Shown in pieces: positions 1 through 9,534 of a DNA stretch of 64,000 nucleotides. Under the pieces are notes generated by a model. The model made no database searches. It was not told the DNA's origin and was given only the letters and a program-made list of their open reading frames with translations. The first letter of the stretch is position 1. The number at the start of each line of letters is the position of its first letter. The DNA is from Syngnathus acus. Lineage: Eukaryota; Chordata; Actinopteri; Syngnathiformes; Syngnathidae. The position numbers were made by a program, and so were the translations under genes. The stretch spans positions 2,706,295 through 2,770,294 of the forward strand of contig NC_051095.1 in the NCBI RefSeq assembly GCF_901709675.1, in the 5' to 3' direction.

Positions 1-188
1 TCAAGTTTAGCTTCGGCCCACTTAAAGCCCTGAACTAAATGTGACCTCAAAAATATATATTGTAGTCTGGCACAAAGAGTACTTTTTTCACGCAGTACTA
101 CTACTTCGCCCCCCCCTAGAATATACAGTAATTATTTATTTTTTTAGAGGATTTCAAAGGGGTCTTTGGAATCTGGCAAAGAAAGCCT
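1..188. other. 3' flank of the GPCR gene
   Basis: This stretch lies downstream of the minus-strand GPCR stop codon. It is AT-rich. A minus-strand AATAAA polyadenylation signal (TTTATT on the plus strand, about 136-141) sits roughly 50 bases past the stop and probably ends the GPCR transcript. The open frame running in on the plus strand from position 41 shows no family resemblance and overlaps the receptor antisense, so I treat it as a shadow. Confidence 0.4.
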
Positions 189-1264
189 TCAGGCAACAAG
201 CAGATTATTTTGTCCACTTTCCTTGTCTGGATCCGGATGAGCTCTGCTGCTCCCAGCTGTCACTTTGCCAGCGTTTTGGCCTCGCCCGGAGCAAGGCAGC
301 GACCTTCTCAGCTCCAGCCGCGCGTCAGCGCACAGGAAAATGTAGAAGAGGGGATCGAGCATGGTGTTGAGGCTGGTCAGCCCGTAGCACAGGCGGTAGA
401 GCAAGAAGATGGAGCGCTCCAGCGCGCACGGCTCGTCGGCCTGCAGCAAGGACGCAAATCTGTAGCCGCCTACCAAGTGGTACGGTCCGAACACTACGAT
501 GAAGTTGACCGTAATGACCACCAGGACGCCGACGATCTTGCGACGCTCGTGGGCCGACAGGGAGGGAGAGTGGCGCAGGGTGACCCAGATGTGGGCTGAC
601 GTGTAGCTGAAAGTCAAGTATGGAAAAAAAAAAAAGAATGACACATGATTATAGGATGGAAGCGTTTGCGTGTTCAGGCTTACCCGAGTATGGCGCACGG
701 CAACAGGAAGCCCAGAGCCACAGTGGTGATTTTGAAGTGGGCATAACGGGGGCTGACAGGATACTGCTCCAGACACAGTCGCCGCTCCGAGTCAAAAACG
801 GATGGCAAGAGTCCAGAAAGGCAGAAGAGGAACGTGAGCGTCCACACCGCCAAGCCCGACACTGCGGCCACCCGGACCGTCCTAACCCTGCGGCTGCTCA
901 GCGGGAACACGATGGCCAGGCAGCGGTCCAGCGCTATTAGGCACAGGAACATGACGCTGGCGTAGACGTTGACGTAGAACACGTAGCCCACCAGCTCGCA
1001 GGTCAGCTGACCGTAGGGCCAGCGGTGGCTGCCCTGCAGGTACAGGATCCACAGGGGCAGGGTGAGCAGCTGCAGGAGGTCGGACAGAAGCAGGTTGAGG
1101 ATGTAGACTCGCTGGCATCCGCCGCTACCCGAGCGACCCAGGTGGTACAGGCCCCAGAGCGACAGCAGATTGCAGGGCAGGCCCACGGCGAAGACCAGGC
1201 CGTAGATGCAAGTCAAGCCCGGGACGTCCGTCTCCAAGGGGAGGCCGCAGCTGTCGTTGGACAT
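189..1264 (-). CDS. Class A GPCR, GPR132/G2A-like (proton- or lipid-sensing group)
   Basis: Two coding exons on the minus strand, 1264..684 and 606..189, joined by a 77-base GT-AG intron in phase 2, give a 332-residue seven-helix receptor. Visible class A marks are Asn32 in helix 1, Asp62 in helix 2, Cys89 at the top of helix 3 and a second Cys in loop 2 near residue 167. The helix 3 motif is DRC (113-115) rather than DRY, and the helix 7 motif is DPLFY instead of NPxxY. The helix 2/3 region (LPLWILY, HRW, then Cys) and GPYHLVGGYR in helix 6 resemble GPR132 and its relatives GPR4, GPR65 and GPR68. An N-glycosylation sequon NDS is at residues 3-5. The tail is short and Ser/Gly-rich. The start is the first Met that leaves a normal short N-terminus; an in-frame Met lies 34 codons upstream. 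The exact subfamily is inferred from memory of the family. Confidence 0.8.
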
Positions 1265-2226
1265 GACGAACGCCGCACGCCTACACGCCACTTTGCCATT
1301 CGAGAAGACAAACTTCTTCTGAGATATTCCTACGGAGGCCAGATTTGGGTTTTGTCTGCCAAGCATCCATCAGGGGACAAACAGCACCTGCGGCAACGGG
1401 AGCAAGAACATCACCTTCAAGCGAACGCAACGACTTTCTTGTTGCTGGGTGACCTGCGCTCAACAAGTGCTGGGAACGCGGCGTCTGGACCGACTTTTGT
1501 CCATTCTTTGATCGTTTCCTCCACAGGAAGCCAACGTCTTGGCTTTTACGGGCAACATCCTGAGATAGGAGAACGCCTTTTGGGCTTGGGCAAAAACATA
1601 CAGAAGCTACAGGTCACGCTACAAGCTGGAAAATCTGCCGTTAAACGTGTGAATGTATGTATGTACGTTAGGATTTCGGGAGTTTGCAATATTCGGAGGG
1701 TTCAGACAATTGATATCAATGTGAGAATTGTTTCCTGACACATCAACAACTCACAGTTTTGAGTTTTTTTATTGTCTGTAAAAAAAATGTCTGTAATTTG
1801 GAAAAAATTATCAAAGGCATGACCTCGATATGGACAAGGTTATGGGATTTCATATTCGAAATGTTATGTACTTTGCTGGGAGGGAAAACACAATTGCAAT
1901 TGTCCTGGGGAAGAATGGCTGTGTGGAGACAATTGGTTTCAGGAAGTATTTTTTAAAAAGGAAAGCTTGTTCATGTCCAATCGCTCATTTTGCTCCCTTG
2001 AAAATGCCACCAGACTGATTTATTGATTAAAAAAAAAAAAATCCAACATAATGACGAACAACAAACCGACACCCCTGTCCCAGCATATAGAGACGAACTT
2101 GACCTGGTCACCTTTTCTACGCTAACGTTGCTCTGCATTTTGATTCCCAGGCAGCAGCAATGTCGGGTTCAGTGGTCAAAATGAAACGAGTGCATACTGA
2201 CAACCAATATCAACAATCAGAATGTT
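1265..2226. other. Intergenic region between GPCR and UGT
   Basis: No gene is supported here. Positions 1265 to about 1500 are the likely 5' UTR and promoter of the minus-strand GPCR. A minus-strand AATAAA (TTTATT on the plus strand) at about 2017-2023 is placed about 205 bases past the UGT stop codon and is the probable UGT polyadenylation signal. Confidence 0.4.
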
Positions 2227-3801
2227 TCATTCGCGTTTCATCTTTCTACCGAACCGCCGACAGCAGACGGTCTTACACGTGAACATGGAAATCCACGCAA
2301 AAGTCGCGACGACAGCGGTGATGAACAGAACCACGTCCAGGCAGAAGTAGGAGTACCAAGGCAGGCTGTACCCGACTGGCCGCAGATGCGACGCTCCTCC
2401 GTGCCTGGTGACGTACTCGATCCAAAAGATGGCGGTCTCCAACGGAGGCATCGGGCGATCGTGATGGAGACGAGAGAGTCGGCGCATGTTATCGCGGTAG
2501 GTCGGATTCTCCAGGATGTCCCTGAGAGCTTCCAGGAAGCCTTCCACGGTGAGCGATTTGGCCTCCACCACTCGGGCTGCCCCACGCACCTTCAGTCGCA
2601 ATAGGTTGTCAAACTGGTCAAAGAGCAGCGGCAGACCCAGAACCGGAACCCCGTGGTAGATGGCCTCGTACATGCCGTTGGTACCTCCGTGAGCGACAAA
2701 GGCGCGGGTTTTGGGGTGTCCCAAGAGGTCATTCTGAGGCAACCAGTCCACCAACAAGGTGTTGTCGCCCAACAATGAAGGCTTCTCCCCCTTGATCCTC
2801 CAGACCACCTTCTGGGGGAGCTGAGCGAACGCAGCGGCGATGGCTTCGGTGACATCACGGGGCAGGGCCGACACCAGCGTTCCCAAAGACATCACCACCA
2901 CCCCGTGCTCCCCCGAGCTCTGCACGAAGGCTTCCAGATCCGCAGGCAAGGGTTTGGCCTTCTCACACTGGAAACCCCCCACGTAGAACACATTTGGCAT
3001 GGTCGGCCGCGGGAGCTCAAAGATAAAATCTGACCTCACCAGCCAGATGTCCGCCGCATGCTCCAGGGTGAACAAGTCCGTTTTGGGTGGAAAGTGGCGC
3101 CGGAACAAATCCGCATAAACCGGGTTTATGTAAAAGTGGAGTTCAATGAGACTGTAAACGTAATGTAGCATGTTCTTAAGCCTTCCCGGGAAATCCATCT
3201 GATCATCCAGCTCACTTCCGGGCACGGGGACGTAGGAGAGCGGGGACGGGGCCATGGCAAAGTGGCTCTCGCCATTATTCATCCAACGCACGTTGAAAAC
3301 CATCGGCAACTTGAGGTAATTCCCCAGAAGCACCCCCACCGTCAGGCCGGGATCCGTTAGCATCAGATCAAACTTGGCCTCTCGTAGCTTTGCAACGAAA
3401 GCAGGGTTGTCCAACATCTCGCCGGCTGCATCGGCCAGAGTTTTATGTCCGGTCGCCAACAGGTTTGTGATCAAGCGCTGCTGGTAGAAGGTCGTCAAGA
3501 AGCCGGCGGACCGGCGGACCTCGAGAACATTCAAGAGCAATTTATTGTAGTAGTCCTTCTTGTTGCCGTCCTCCAACATGCGGGCGGTGATAGAAGTGTA
3601 GAAGGAAGCGTTGGTCGGGATGTACCAGCTGTTGGGGGAGTGCAGCACCGTGAGTTGGTGTCCTCTGGAGTGCAGCACTTTCAGGATCACCTCCATGTTG
3701 ATCCAATGGCTGCCGTCCACCGGCACCACCAGGATCCTGCTGCTGTCCGTTCCAGCCGGCCATAGCGACAGGAAGCCCAACGCTGCGAGGAGCGCTGCCA
3801 T
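2227..3801 (-). CDS. UDP-glucuronosyltransferase, fish UGT5-like, single exon
   Basis: An uninterrupted 524-codon frame, normal for the family (about 520-530), encodes an ER membrane enzyme that transfers glucuronic acid from UDP-glucuronate to lipophilic acceptors. A hydrophobic signal peptide occupies about residues 1-18. The catalytic pair of the family is present: His32 in DGSHW and Asp150 in LTDP. The UGT signature for the UDP-sugar runs about 354-397, with HGGTN at 371-375 and the sugar-binding Asp395-Gln396. A single membrane anchor spans about 488-507, followed by a basic tail ending RKMKRE, typical of ER retention. I chose the Met at 3801 because it directly precedes the signal peptide; the frame stays open to 3924, but that extension would bury the signal. 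I recall fish ugt5 genes being intronless, which fits. Substrates cannot be read from sequence. Confidence 0.93.
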   Translation of the reverse strand: MAALLAALGFLSLWPAGTDSSRILVVPVDGSHWINMEVILKVLHSRGHQLTVLHSPNSWYIPTNASFYTSITARMLEDGNKKDYYNKLLLNVLEVRRSAGFLTTFYQQRLITNLLATGHKTLADAAGEMLDNPAFVAKLREAKFDLMLTDPGLTVGVLLGNYLKLPMVFNVRWMNNGESHFAMAPSPLSYVPVPGSELDDQMDFPGRLKNMLHYVYSLIELHFYINPVYADLFRRHFPPKTDLFTLEHAADIWLVRSDFIFELPRPTMPNVFYVGGFQCEKAKPLPADLEAFVQSSGEHGVVVMSLGTLVSALPRDVTEAIAAAFAQLPQKVVWRIKGEKPSLLGDNTLLVDWLPQNDLLGHPKTRAFVAHGGTNGMYEAIYHGVPVLGLPLLFDQFDNLLRLKVRGAARVVEAKSLTVEGFLEALRDILENPTYRDNMRRLSRLHHDRPMPPLETAIFWIEYVTRHGGASHLRPVGYSLPWYSYFCLDVVLFITAVVATFAWISMFTCKTVCCRRFGRKMKRE

Positions 3802-4028
3802 AGTCTTGGGAAATTCCCGGGAGAGACGATCTAACTGCACGGGGAAAGAGATTAAATTAGTAAACCGGGTTGCAACTTGAATGGAAATGCGCAAAACCCG
3901 ACAGGTATGTCTTTTTAGCCACACAAAATGTTAAGCAGCCTATATTATCTGTATTTTTCTCCATTGTTTTTTTATGGAGGTACAAATTTGAGTGGAAACT
4001 ATTTGCCGACCACTGGCAAGATCGGAAG
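3802..4028. other. 5' flank of the UGT gene
   Basis: Upstream of the minus-strand UGT start. The frame is open to 3924, so part is probably 5' UTR. I see no clear TATA box. The transposon palindrome begins at 4029, only about 230 bases from the start codon. Confidence 0.3.
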
Positions 4029-4332
4029 TACACTACCGTTCAAAAGTTTGGGGTCACAAAATTGTTTGGGTGACCCCAAACTTTTGAACGGTAGTGTATA
4101 TATTTATTTAGATAATTATTTATAGATTATGTATATAATCTTCTGTGTAAAAAATCTTATAATATATATGTATACTTATATTCATAGATTATATATAATC
4201 TTATACAAATATAAGATATAATTTATAATATTTAATCCATAATATTTTATTATAATAATATTTACACTACCGTTCAAAAGTTTGGGGTCACCCAAACAAT
4301 TTTGTGACCCCAAACCTTTGAACGGTAGTGTA
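4029..4332. mobile_element. Non-autonomous DNA transposon with a palindrome at each end
   Basis: Positions 4029-4098 form an almost perfect hairpin with arms beginning ACACTACCGTTCAAAAGTTT. Positions 4263-4332 form a second hairpin with the same arms, and the loop sequences of the two hairpins are reverse complements of each other. The 164 bases between are extremely AT-rich. The terminal sequence is one I know as a frequent fish repeat, but I cannot name its family with certainty. No coding capacity is present. Confidence 0.8.
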
Positions 4333-5134
4333 CGTATATCACAAATCGCATGTAGTCCATGTCCTAATAAGCTAGCAGAGCTAGCTGAGCAGAGCAGTCA
4401 CACATTTTTTTTCAACTTCATACACAAAATGAGTCAGAGTGTCTACAACTTCCATGAGGCACATGGAACTTTGTCTCTGCACGCCCCGTCCCGTTATTAT
4501 TTTCCAAAAGACTGAATGATCGAACCCACAATAGTATCAAGCGGATAAATTGTGCAAAATGCTCAGGTAGCTCACCTTTGTTGTTTTAAAAAACACACTT
4601 TTACTTCCCGACTCTGTGATTCCCTGCAACACCAAATACACAACCTGCCAGGTCAGAGTCCAAGGTTGAGAAAGCAATCACTCATGTGACATGTGACGAA
4701 ATTCGAAAAGTGAACGCGAGAAGTCCGACTCGTTTCTGTATCGTTCATCCTGGCAATGATCTGACAACAAAACAGAATGAAACCATTTTTGTCACACTTT
4801 TATGTATGGCATTAAAATGTGTCCTTCTTCCAAGATATCTTTGTGGGCTATAACGTTTGTGCTCAGACATCCATGACTTAATGTTTAACAGCACCTCCAC
4901 ATAGATGCTAATTACTAGCCCGCAAGCCTACGGTGTTTCTCATTATTTGTTAGCATTTAGTTAGCAGAAGCTACACTGAGTGCTTGCTTTGAATAAACGA
5001 GTAATGATCTTTGTTTAATGGTTTGACGGGAAGGTAAGCTTCAGCTGAGAGTTGCAGGAAAAGCCTACAAGAACATCCGAATTTTCCTTAGGGTTAATCA
5101 GAGGCATTTGAACTGCTATAACACCCATTTAATA
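4333..5134. other. Intergenic, no gene seen
   Basis: About 800 bases between two transposable elements. Frames are short, with no family resemblance and no convincing splice structure. Confidence 0.4.
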
Positions 5135-5308
5135 TACCGTAATTTTCGGACTATAAGTCGCGGTGTTTTTTCATAGTTTGGGTGGGGGGGCGACTTATAC
5201 TCAGGAGCGATTTATATACATATATATGTTTTTTTTTCACTTTTTTGGGCATTTTATGGCTGGTGCGACTTATACTCCGGTGCGACTTATAGTCCGAAAA
5301 TTACGGTA
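5135..5308. mobile_element. Palindromic MITE (TACCGTAATTTTCGGACTAT termini)
   Basis: A 174-base element with long terminal inverted repeats. It begins TACCGTAATTTTCGGACTAT and ends with the reverse complement. The inner arms also pair (CGACTTATACTC repeated), so the whole unit can fold as one long hairpin interrupted by a G-run and a T-run. This terminus is a very common fish interspersed repeat. It carries no transposase. Confidence 0.85.
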
Positions 5309-6107
5309 GTCAAATTTGGAGCAATATATTGACTTGATGGACTGAGTTGCATGGAAAATTCCAAGCAGTTTCTTGAGGCCTTAATGAGACCAGGAGAAAG
5401 TACGACGGGAACGGCAGTAACGCAGGAAATGGCAAAGTCACACGCGAAACAAGGAAAATAACGTGAGCAAGAAAAAGTATGCTCCAGTGATGTTCTCAAG
5501 GTCCATCTGCAAGCCAAACTCTCAGGACACTCGCCAGTCCACCAAGGCTTCCTTCCTGCAATTGTCCCACGCCTCACGACGGTGACACATTTGATTCCCC
5601 GGGTGCTCCTCCGACAGACGCTTTTGTTTGTTTTCTCTGTGGCCAGTCATTTTGCAGCCATTTCACACGATGCTCTCCGTTCACGTCAACCATTGGAGAC
5701 AGCTTTGGAAAGTTCCGCGACTTCACACTTGGATTCAAACACACTTAAGTTACTGATGTTTTTTTTTTATTTCAGCGCTTAATACAAACAAAACATAGAA
5801 ATATTGACATTCATTGGAATCTTTCATCTTTATTACAAATATTTTTAATTAAACCTGACTATGATGTGCTCTATCAAAACAACAAGCTAATCTTTTTTTT
5901 TTTTTCTTCAACGACGTGACATAGGTCAGGTCTCCAGATTTATTCTAAGTGACGTGACGTATATCCTAAAGTTCAATCAGCTGTTAGGTGACATTCCAAG
6001 AGTGGCGACGTACTCGGACCCAATCAGATATAGATAAAACACAAAGTCCCAGAATGTGCTCACGGCTCGAGCGATGACGCAAGGGATGAAGACCTCGGGC
6101 ATTTTTT
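5309..6107. other. 3' flank of the first cornifelin-like gene
   Basis: A minus-strand AATAAA (TTTATT at about 5827-5832) lies about 280 bases past the stop codon at 6108 and probably ends that transcript. The remainder, 5309 to about 5820, shows no gene. Confidence 0.4.
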
Positions 6108-7443
6108 TCAAGGTGCCATGTTGACGAACGTGATAGGGTTTTTTCTGACTTGGATTTCGCGGGAGATTTGGCACCAGGTGCACGGGCCGCAGCAGCAAGC
6201 GTAGATGCAATCGCTGCAAACTGTACCCTGTGGACGACAAAATGACACTACAAATTGAACCAGGACATTTATTGCTCAATTGTGCAGTTGATAGAAAAAG
6301 TCTACACACCCTTGTATGAATACCAAGTTTTTATAAAACAGACTCAAAAGATTCATTTAAAAACTGTTCCCACCATTAATGTGAGCAATTTTCTTGACAA
6401 CTGATTCGATTTCTTTCACCCCCCCAAAAAATCAAAAAAAAAAAAAAAAACCAACTGAGATAATATGGTTGCAAAAGTGTACACACTCTCGTAACTGGGA
6501 TGCAACTTGTGTAAAATGGGAGTCATTTCAATTGCCTTTGATTAACCCCAAACACATTTCAGATGTTCTTGGAGGCTGAAAGGAGGCCGAATAACAGCAG
6601 TTGCTATTTTGAACCGTTCATAATTCCCTCCACTTTGTTTTAGGCGTTTGTGCCAAACATATCTTTCAGAATTAAAATCAAAAAGGTTCAATCTTGCTTT
6701 CATCAGACTCTTAATGATATCTTTTAATCTTGAACAGGGTTTTTAAATTGCAAGTAGGGAGGAATTATCAACCGTTAACAATAAGTCAACTTTGAAACTA
6801 TTCCGTTGCGGTTGTGTGAATGAATACCTGAATGCCGTAGCGTTGGCGTACGGACACCCGAAGGGCGGTGGTCATGGGCGGGATGATCCCAAAGGCATCC
6901 AGCAACGGCAAACAAAGACACTCACCGGCGTCGTGCGACGTTTTACACGTGAAACACGGAAGGCACCAGAAGGCAAAACAACCTGGATAGAAAAAAGAAT
7001 ATTATCACTAAAACAGTGGACATTCAGTTACACTTTTGAGGGTCTCGAGACTTGTCAAGACTCCCCAATTCTCTAGGCATCTGGGCAAATTCATTAATTT
7101 CTCGCCCTAGTTCCTTTCTCTTATCACGCCCGCATCGTGGCGCTCATTAAGTGTTCACGTCACGTAGCGCCTTTTATCATATAAAGCATCAAGGACAGCT
7201 GAACTAACCGTGCCTTAACCCTTCCCCGTCACGCCTCATCTCCAATATGAAGCCTCTGATAGCATTCTTGGCGTTGAATCATGTCTAGCCATCATCGACT
7301 GCACACGCAACACACTCGCTCACATTGTGGCAGGTCGTCGAAGCAGTCGCAGATGTCCGAGCTCCACTGGTTGTTCAGGCTGGTCATGGTGGTCATGGTG
7401 AAGGGTTTGGGTTGGTTCATCTGGTAAGACATAGCTGCGCTAT
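6108..7443 (-). CDS. Cornifelin-like protein (PLAC8 family), copy 1
   Basis: Three coding exons on the minus strand, 7432..7324, 6982..6828 and 6227..6108, join in frame to 127 codons plus stop; the first coding exon begins at an acceptor near 7443. The product starts MSYQMNQPKPF and carries the Cys-rich PLAC8 core: WSSDICDC, then CCFAFWCLPCFTCKT, a hydrophobic LCLPLLDAFGIIPP stretch, RVSVRQRYGI, and in the last exon CIYACCCGPCTWCQISREI. Length and motif order match fish cornifelin homologues and PLAC8/onzin. Family members are small, Cys-rich and membrane- or cell-envelope-associated; their biochemical activity is unsettled. A 5' non-coding exon (about 7685-7639) and a TATA box at 7716..7710 complete the model. 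The next gene, at 8464-9534, is a paralogue with the same exon plan. Intron 2 (6227-6828) contains a transposon fragment. Confidence 0.88.
6290..6760 (+). mobile_element. Degenerate Tc1/mariner-like transposon fragment
   Basis: Inside intron 2 of the cornifelin-like gene. It begins AAGTCTACACACCCTTGTAT and contains the spaced phrases ATAATATGGTTGCAAAAGTG and GTACACACTC that I recognise from the non-coding end of a widespread fish Tc1-type element. A long A-run lies at about 6434-6451. The right boundary is vague and no open transposase frame remains. Orientation is tentative. Confidence 0.45.
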
Positions 7444-7638
7444 CTGCCACAAATGACCACAATCATGAAAACAGCCAACGCTAACAATTAAATTCAACTT
7501 GATATTCACTGCCGACCCATCTTTGACGTCTATAACCGTCATTGGCACTGAATGACTCAAATAGGACTCAAGTTTTCACCAATATGCGAACATTCATAGC
7601 ATTCCTTGGTAGTAAAGATGAAAAGCAGGACAACTTAC

Positions 7639-7716
7639 AAGAGTGGAAGTCGTACGTGTTCCTGTCGTAGGAGGTAGTGACTGATGCACGAGCCTCCACA
7701 CGGTTCTTATTTTATA
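7639..7716 (-). promoter_or_regulatory. TATA box and 5' non-coding exon of cornifelin-like copy 1
   Basis: On the minus strand, TATAAAA occupies 7716..7710. About 25-30 bases downstream, transcription would begin near 7685 and run to a strong splice donor (CTCTT, then GTAAGTTG) at 7639/7638. The matching acceptor lies just before 7443, eleven bases ahead of the ATG at 7432. The arrangement (TATA, short leader exon, intron, coding exon) is inferred from sequence only. Confidence 0.6.
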
Positions 7717-8463
7717 GACGGTCGTGTCACAGTAACTGGTCGGGCCGGTCCAATAGCGTGCGATAATGAAATTGCACAGAATGGAGCCGACTGACTCTCC
7801 TGATTAGATTACCGTTATGCAAAACATATTGAAAGGTGTCAAAAGGATGTTGGATATGCTGTCTTGTGTACACAAGCCTGATGCCTGACATATTTGTTCT
7901 TTTTTCATTAACGTCATTGTTTATATTATAATCATTTTCTTCAGGATCAGAAGAGATTCGTGCTGACAATCTGAAATTCACATAAGAAAAAAACATTTTT
8001 TGTTTGTGGTCAGAAAAGACAAAGACTTCAAATAGATGGTTAAATCTCTTCATACCTCCTTAGTTCTGCTGGAGTACCACAAGGCTCAATACTGGGTCCT
8101 CTTTTATTCAGTCATGTCAATCAATCAATCACCAAATGCTTGCAGAACTGATTGTGTTGCTTCCATTTGAATACAAAACAGCAAACAAAAATCATTGTTT
8201 TTCTCCCGACAACCAGCAGAGGGAGAGCAACGAGGAGTCTTTGTGGGTGGAGAAAAACATGTATCCTCCGGATTAGTCTTTTCCCAACTATACCATTTAT
8301 TCATTTAACTTTGCCAGCAGCAGAAAGTGACCGACAGAAATTTCGAATCCTCTTCCAGAAGATGGCAGAAGGTCTAAATACTGTTGAAAGTCACACAAGA
8401 GAAATGTTTATTTTATTTTTCGTATTGTCTTGTTGCCTTGTCCCGAGTAGTCTGCCCTGTGGT
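7717..8463. other. Intergenic region between the two PLAC8-like genes
   Basis: This holds the upstream flank of cornifelin-like copy 1, a LINE reverse transcriptase relic at about 8065-8115, and a minus-strand AATAAA near 8407-8412 that probably serves copy 2, about 55 bases past its stop codon. Nothing else is recognised. Confidence 0.4.
8065..8115 (+). pseudogene. LINE reverse transcriptase relic
   Basis: The plus strand at 8071-8112 translates to GVPQGSILGPLLFS, the diagnostic core motif of non-LTR retrotransposon reverse transcriptases (GVPQGS-LGPLLF). Flanking sequence soon loses the frame, so only a short fossil survives. It lies between the two PLAC8-like genes, on the opposite strand. 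Confidence 0.75.
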
Positions 8464-9534
8464 TCAGACCAAGTGCGCTCCCTGCAGGGGAGTCAATGCC
8501 GTGTATTTGTCCGAGAAAGAGGAGGAGGACAAAGAGGAGGCGGCGTGAAATGCAGCTCTTCTTTTCAGCTCTCTGGAGATCTGGAGCCAAGATAGCGGGT
8601 AGCAGCAGCATCCGTACAGGCAGTCGCCCCACACGCTCCCCTGGAAGAGAGCACGAGTGGGAGGATCCAGCCAAAGGTGAACATTTACCTGGACTCAGAC
8701 AGCCATTATAAATCATCCTATATTTGGATGCAAAGCAGAGACATGCTTCAAGTCGATGAAACCACTAATGTCATTACGATGCACGTACTGAGTTTGAGAT
8801 TAATTTTCATTTATTTTTCATCTCAATCCTGCAAATTCTGAACGCTTGCTCCGCGGCCCACTCCGCCTCCGGAGGTGCCAACATTATCAACCACCTTCTT
8901 CTTTCATGGCAATGCTCCAACTCTACAGCAAAGCCGCCCCCACCTGCATCTTTGTTTCTCAATCCTAGCCCAGTCCGGACTCTAAAAGTCACTGCCAGCC
9001 ATCTTAATCTACATTAGGACGCATTTCTCAATTAGAATTTAAGTAGTTGGGCGGAATCTTAAGGACAAAAACATCTTTGGACTGCAGTGGAGCTACGAAT
9101 ATTGTTTCGTTGACACTGGAAAGGTTGTCTCTAAAATTAAACTATGTCTCAACCTCAATGATTTAAAAATTGCCAATGAAGATATGGCTTGACGTGTGTG
9201 CGTACCTTTATGCCGTATTTTTCCCTGACAGAGGCCCTCACGGCGAGGGAGGCCGGGGGTACGCAGCCAAGACAGTCCAGCAGCGGCAGAAGAGGACACA
9301 GGCCCGCCTTCCTGGCCACCTTACAGGTGAACAGTGGCAGGCAGCACAGTGCAAAACAGCCTGCACAAACACACCCAGTGGGGTCATCGCACGATGATCT
9401 CATCAGAACACCCCCAACCAGGTACACTTACAGTCCCCCACGTCTTGATGGCAAGCACACAGGCCCGTGCTCCATTGCGCCCCCTCCTGGGTGCGCCAAC
9501 TTTGCGGCTGGGCCCCGACCACATGACGAGACAT
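8464..9534 (-). CDS. Cornifelin-like protein (PLAC8 family), copy 2
   Basis: Three minus-strand exons, 9534..9432, 9360..9206 and 8640..8464, join in phase to 144 codons plus stop. The PLAC8 core is clear: WSTGLCACHQDVGDCC, FALCCLPLFTCKVARKAG, LLPLLDCLGCVPP, RASVREKYGI, then CLYGCCCYPLSWLQISREL in the last exon. Exon 2 is 155 bases long, exactly as in copy 1, with the same phases, so the two genes are tandem duplicates. The N-terminus differs (no Tyr/Gln/Pro-rich lead). The C-terminus is about 20 residues longer than copy 1 and carries a Ser-rich segment (AASSLSSSSFSD). The likely polyadenylation signal is near 8410. A perfect splice donor at 10093 on the same strand may belong to an upstream 5' non-coding exon. 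Function is as uncertain as for the rest of the family. Confidence 0.86.

Noticed and set aside
3445-3880. Plus-strand open frames inside the UGT gene
   Set aside because: They are antisense shadows of a well-supported coding frame with catalytic residues.
3802-3924. Longer UGT start with about 41 extra residues
   Set aside because: It would place the signal peptide internally; the Met at 3801 gives the family length.
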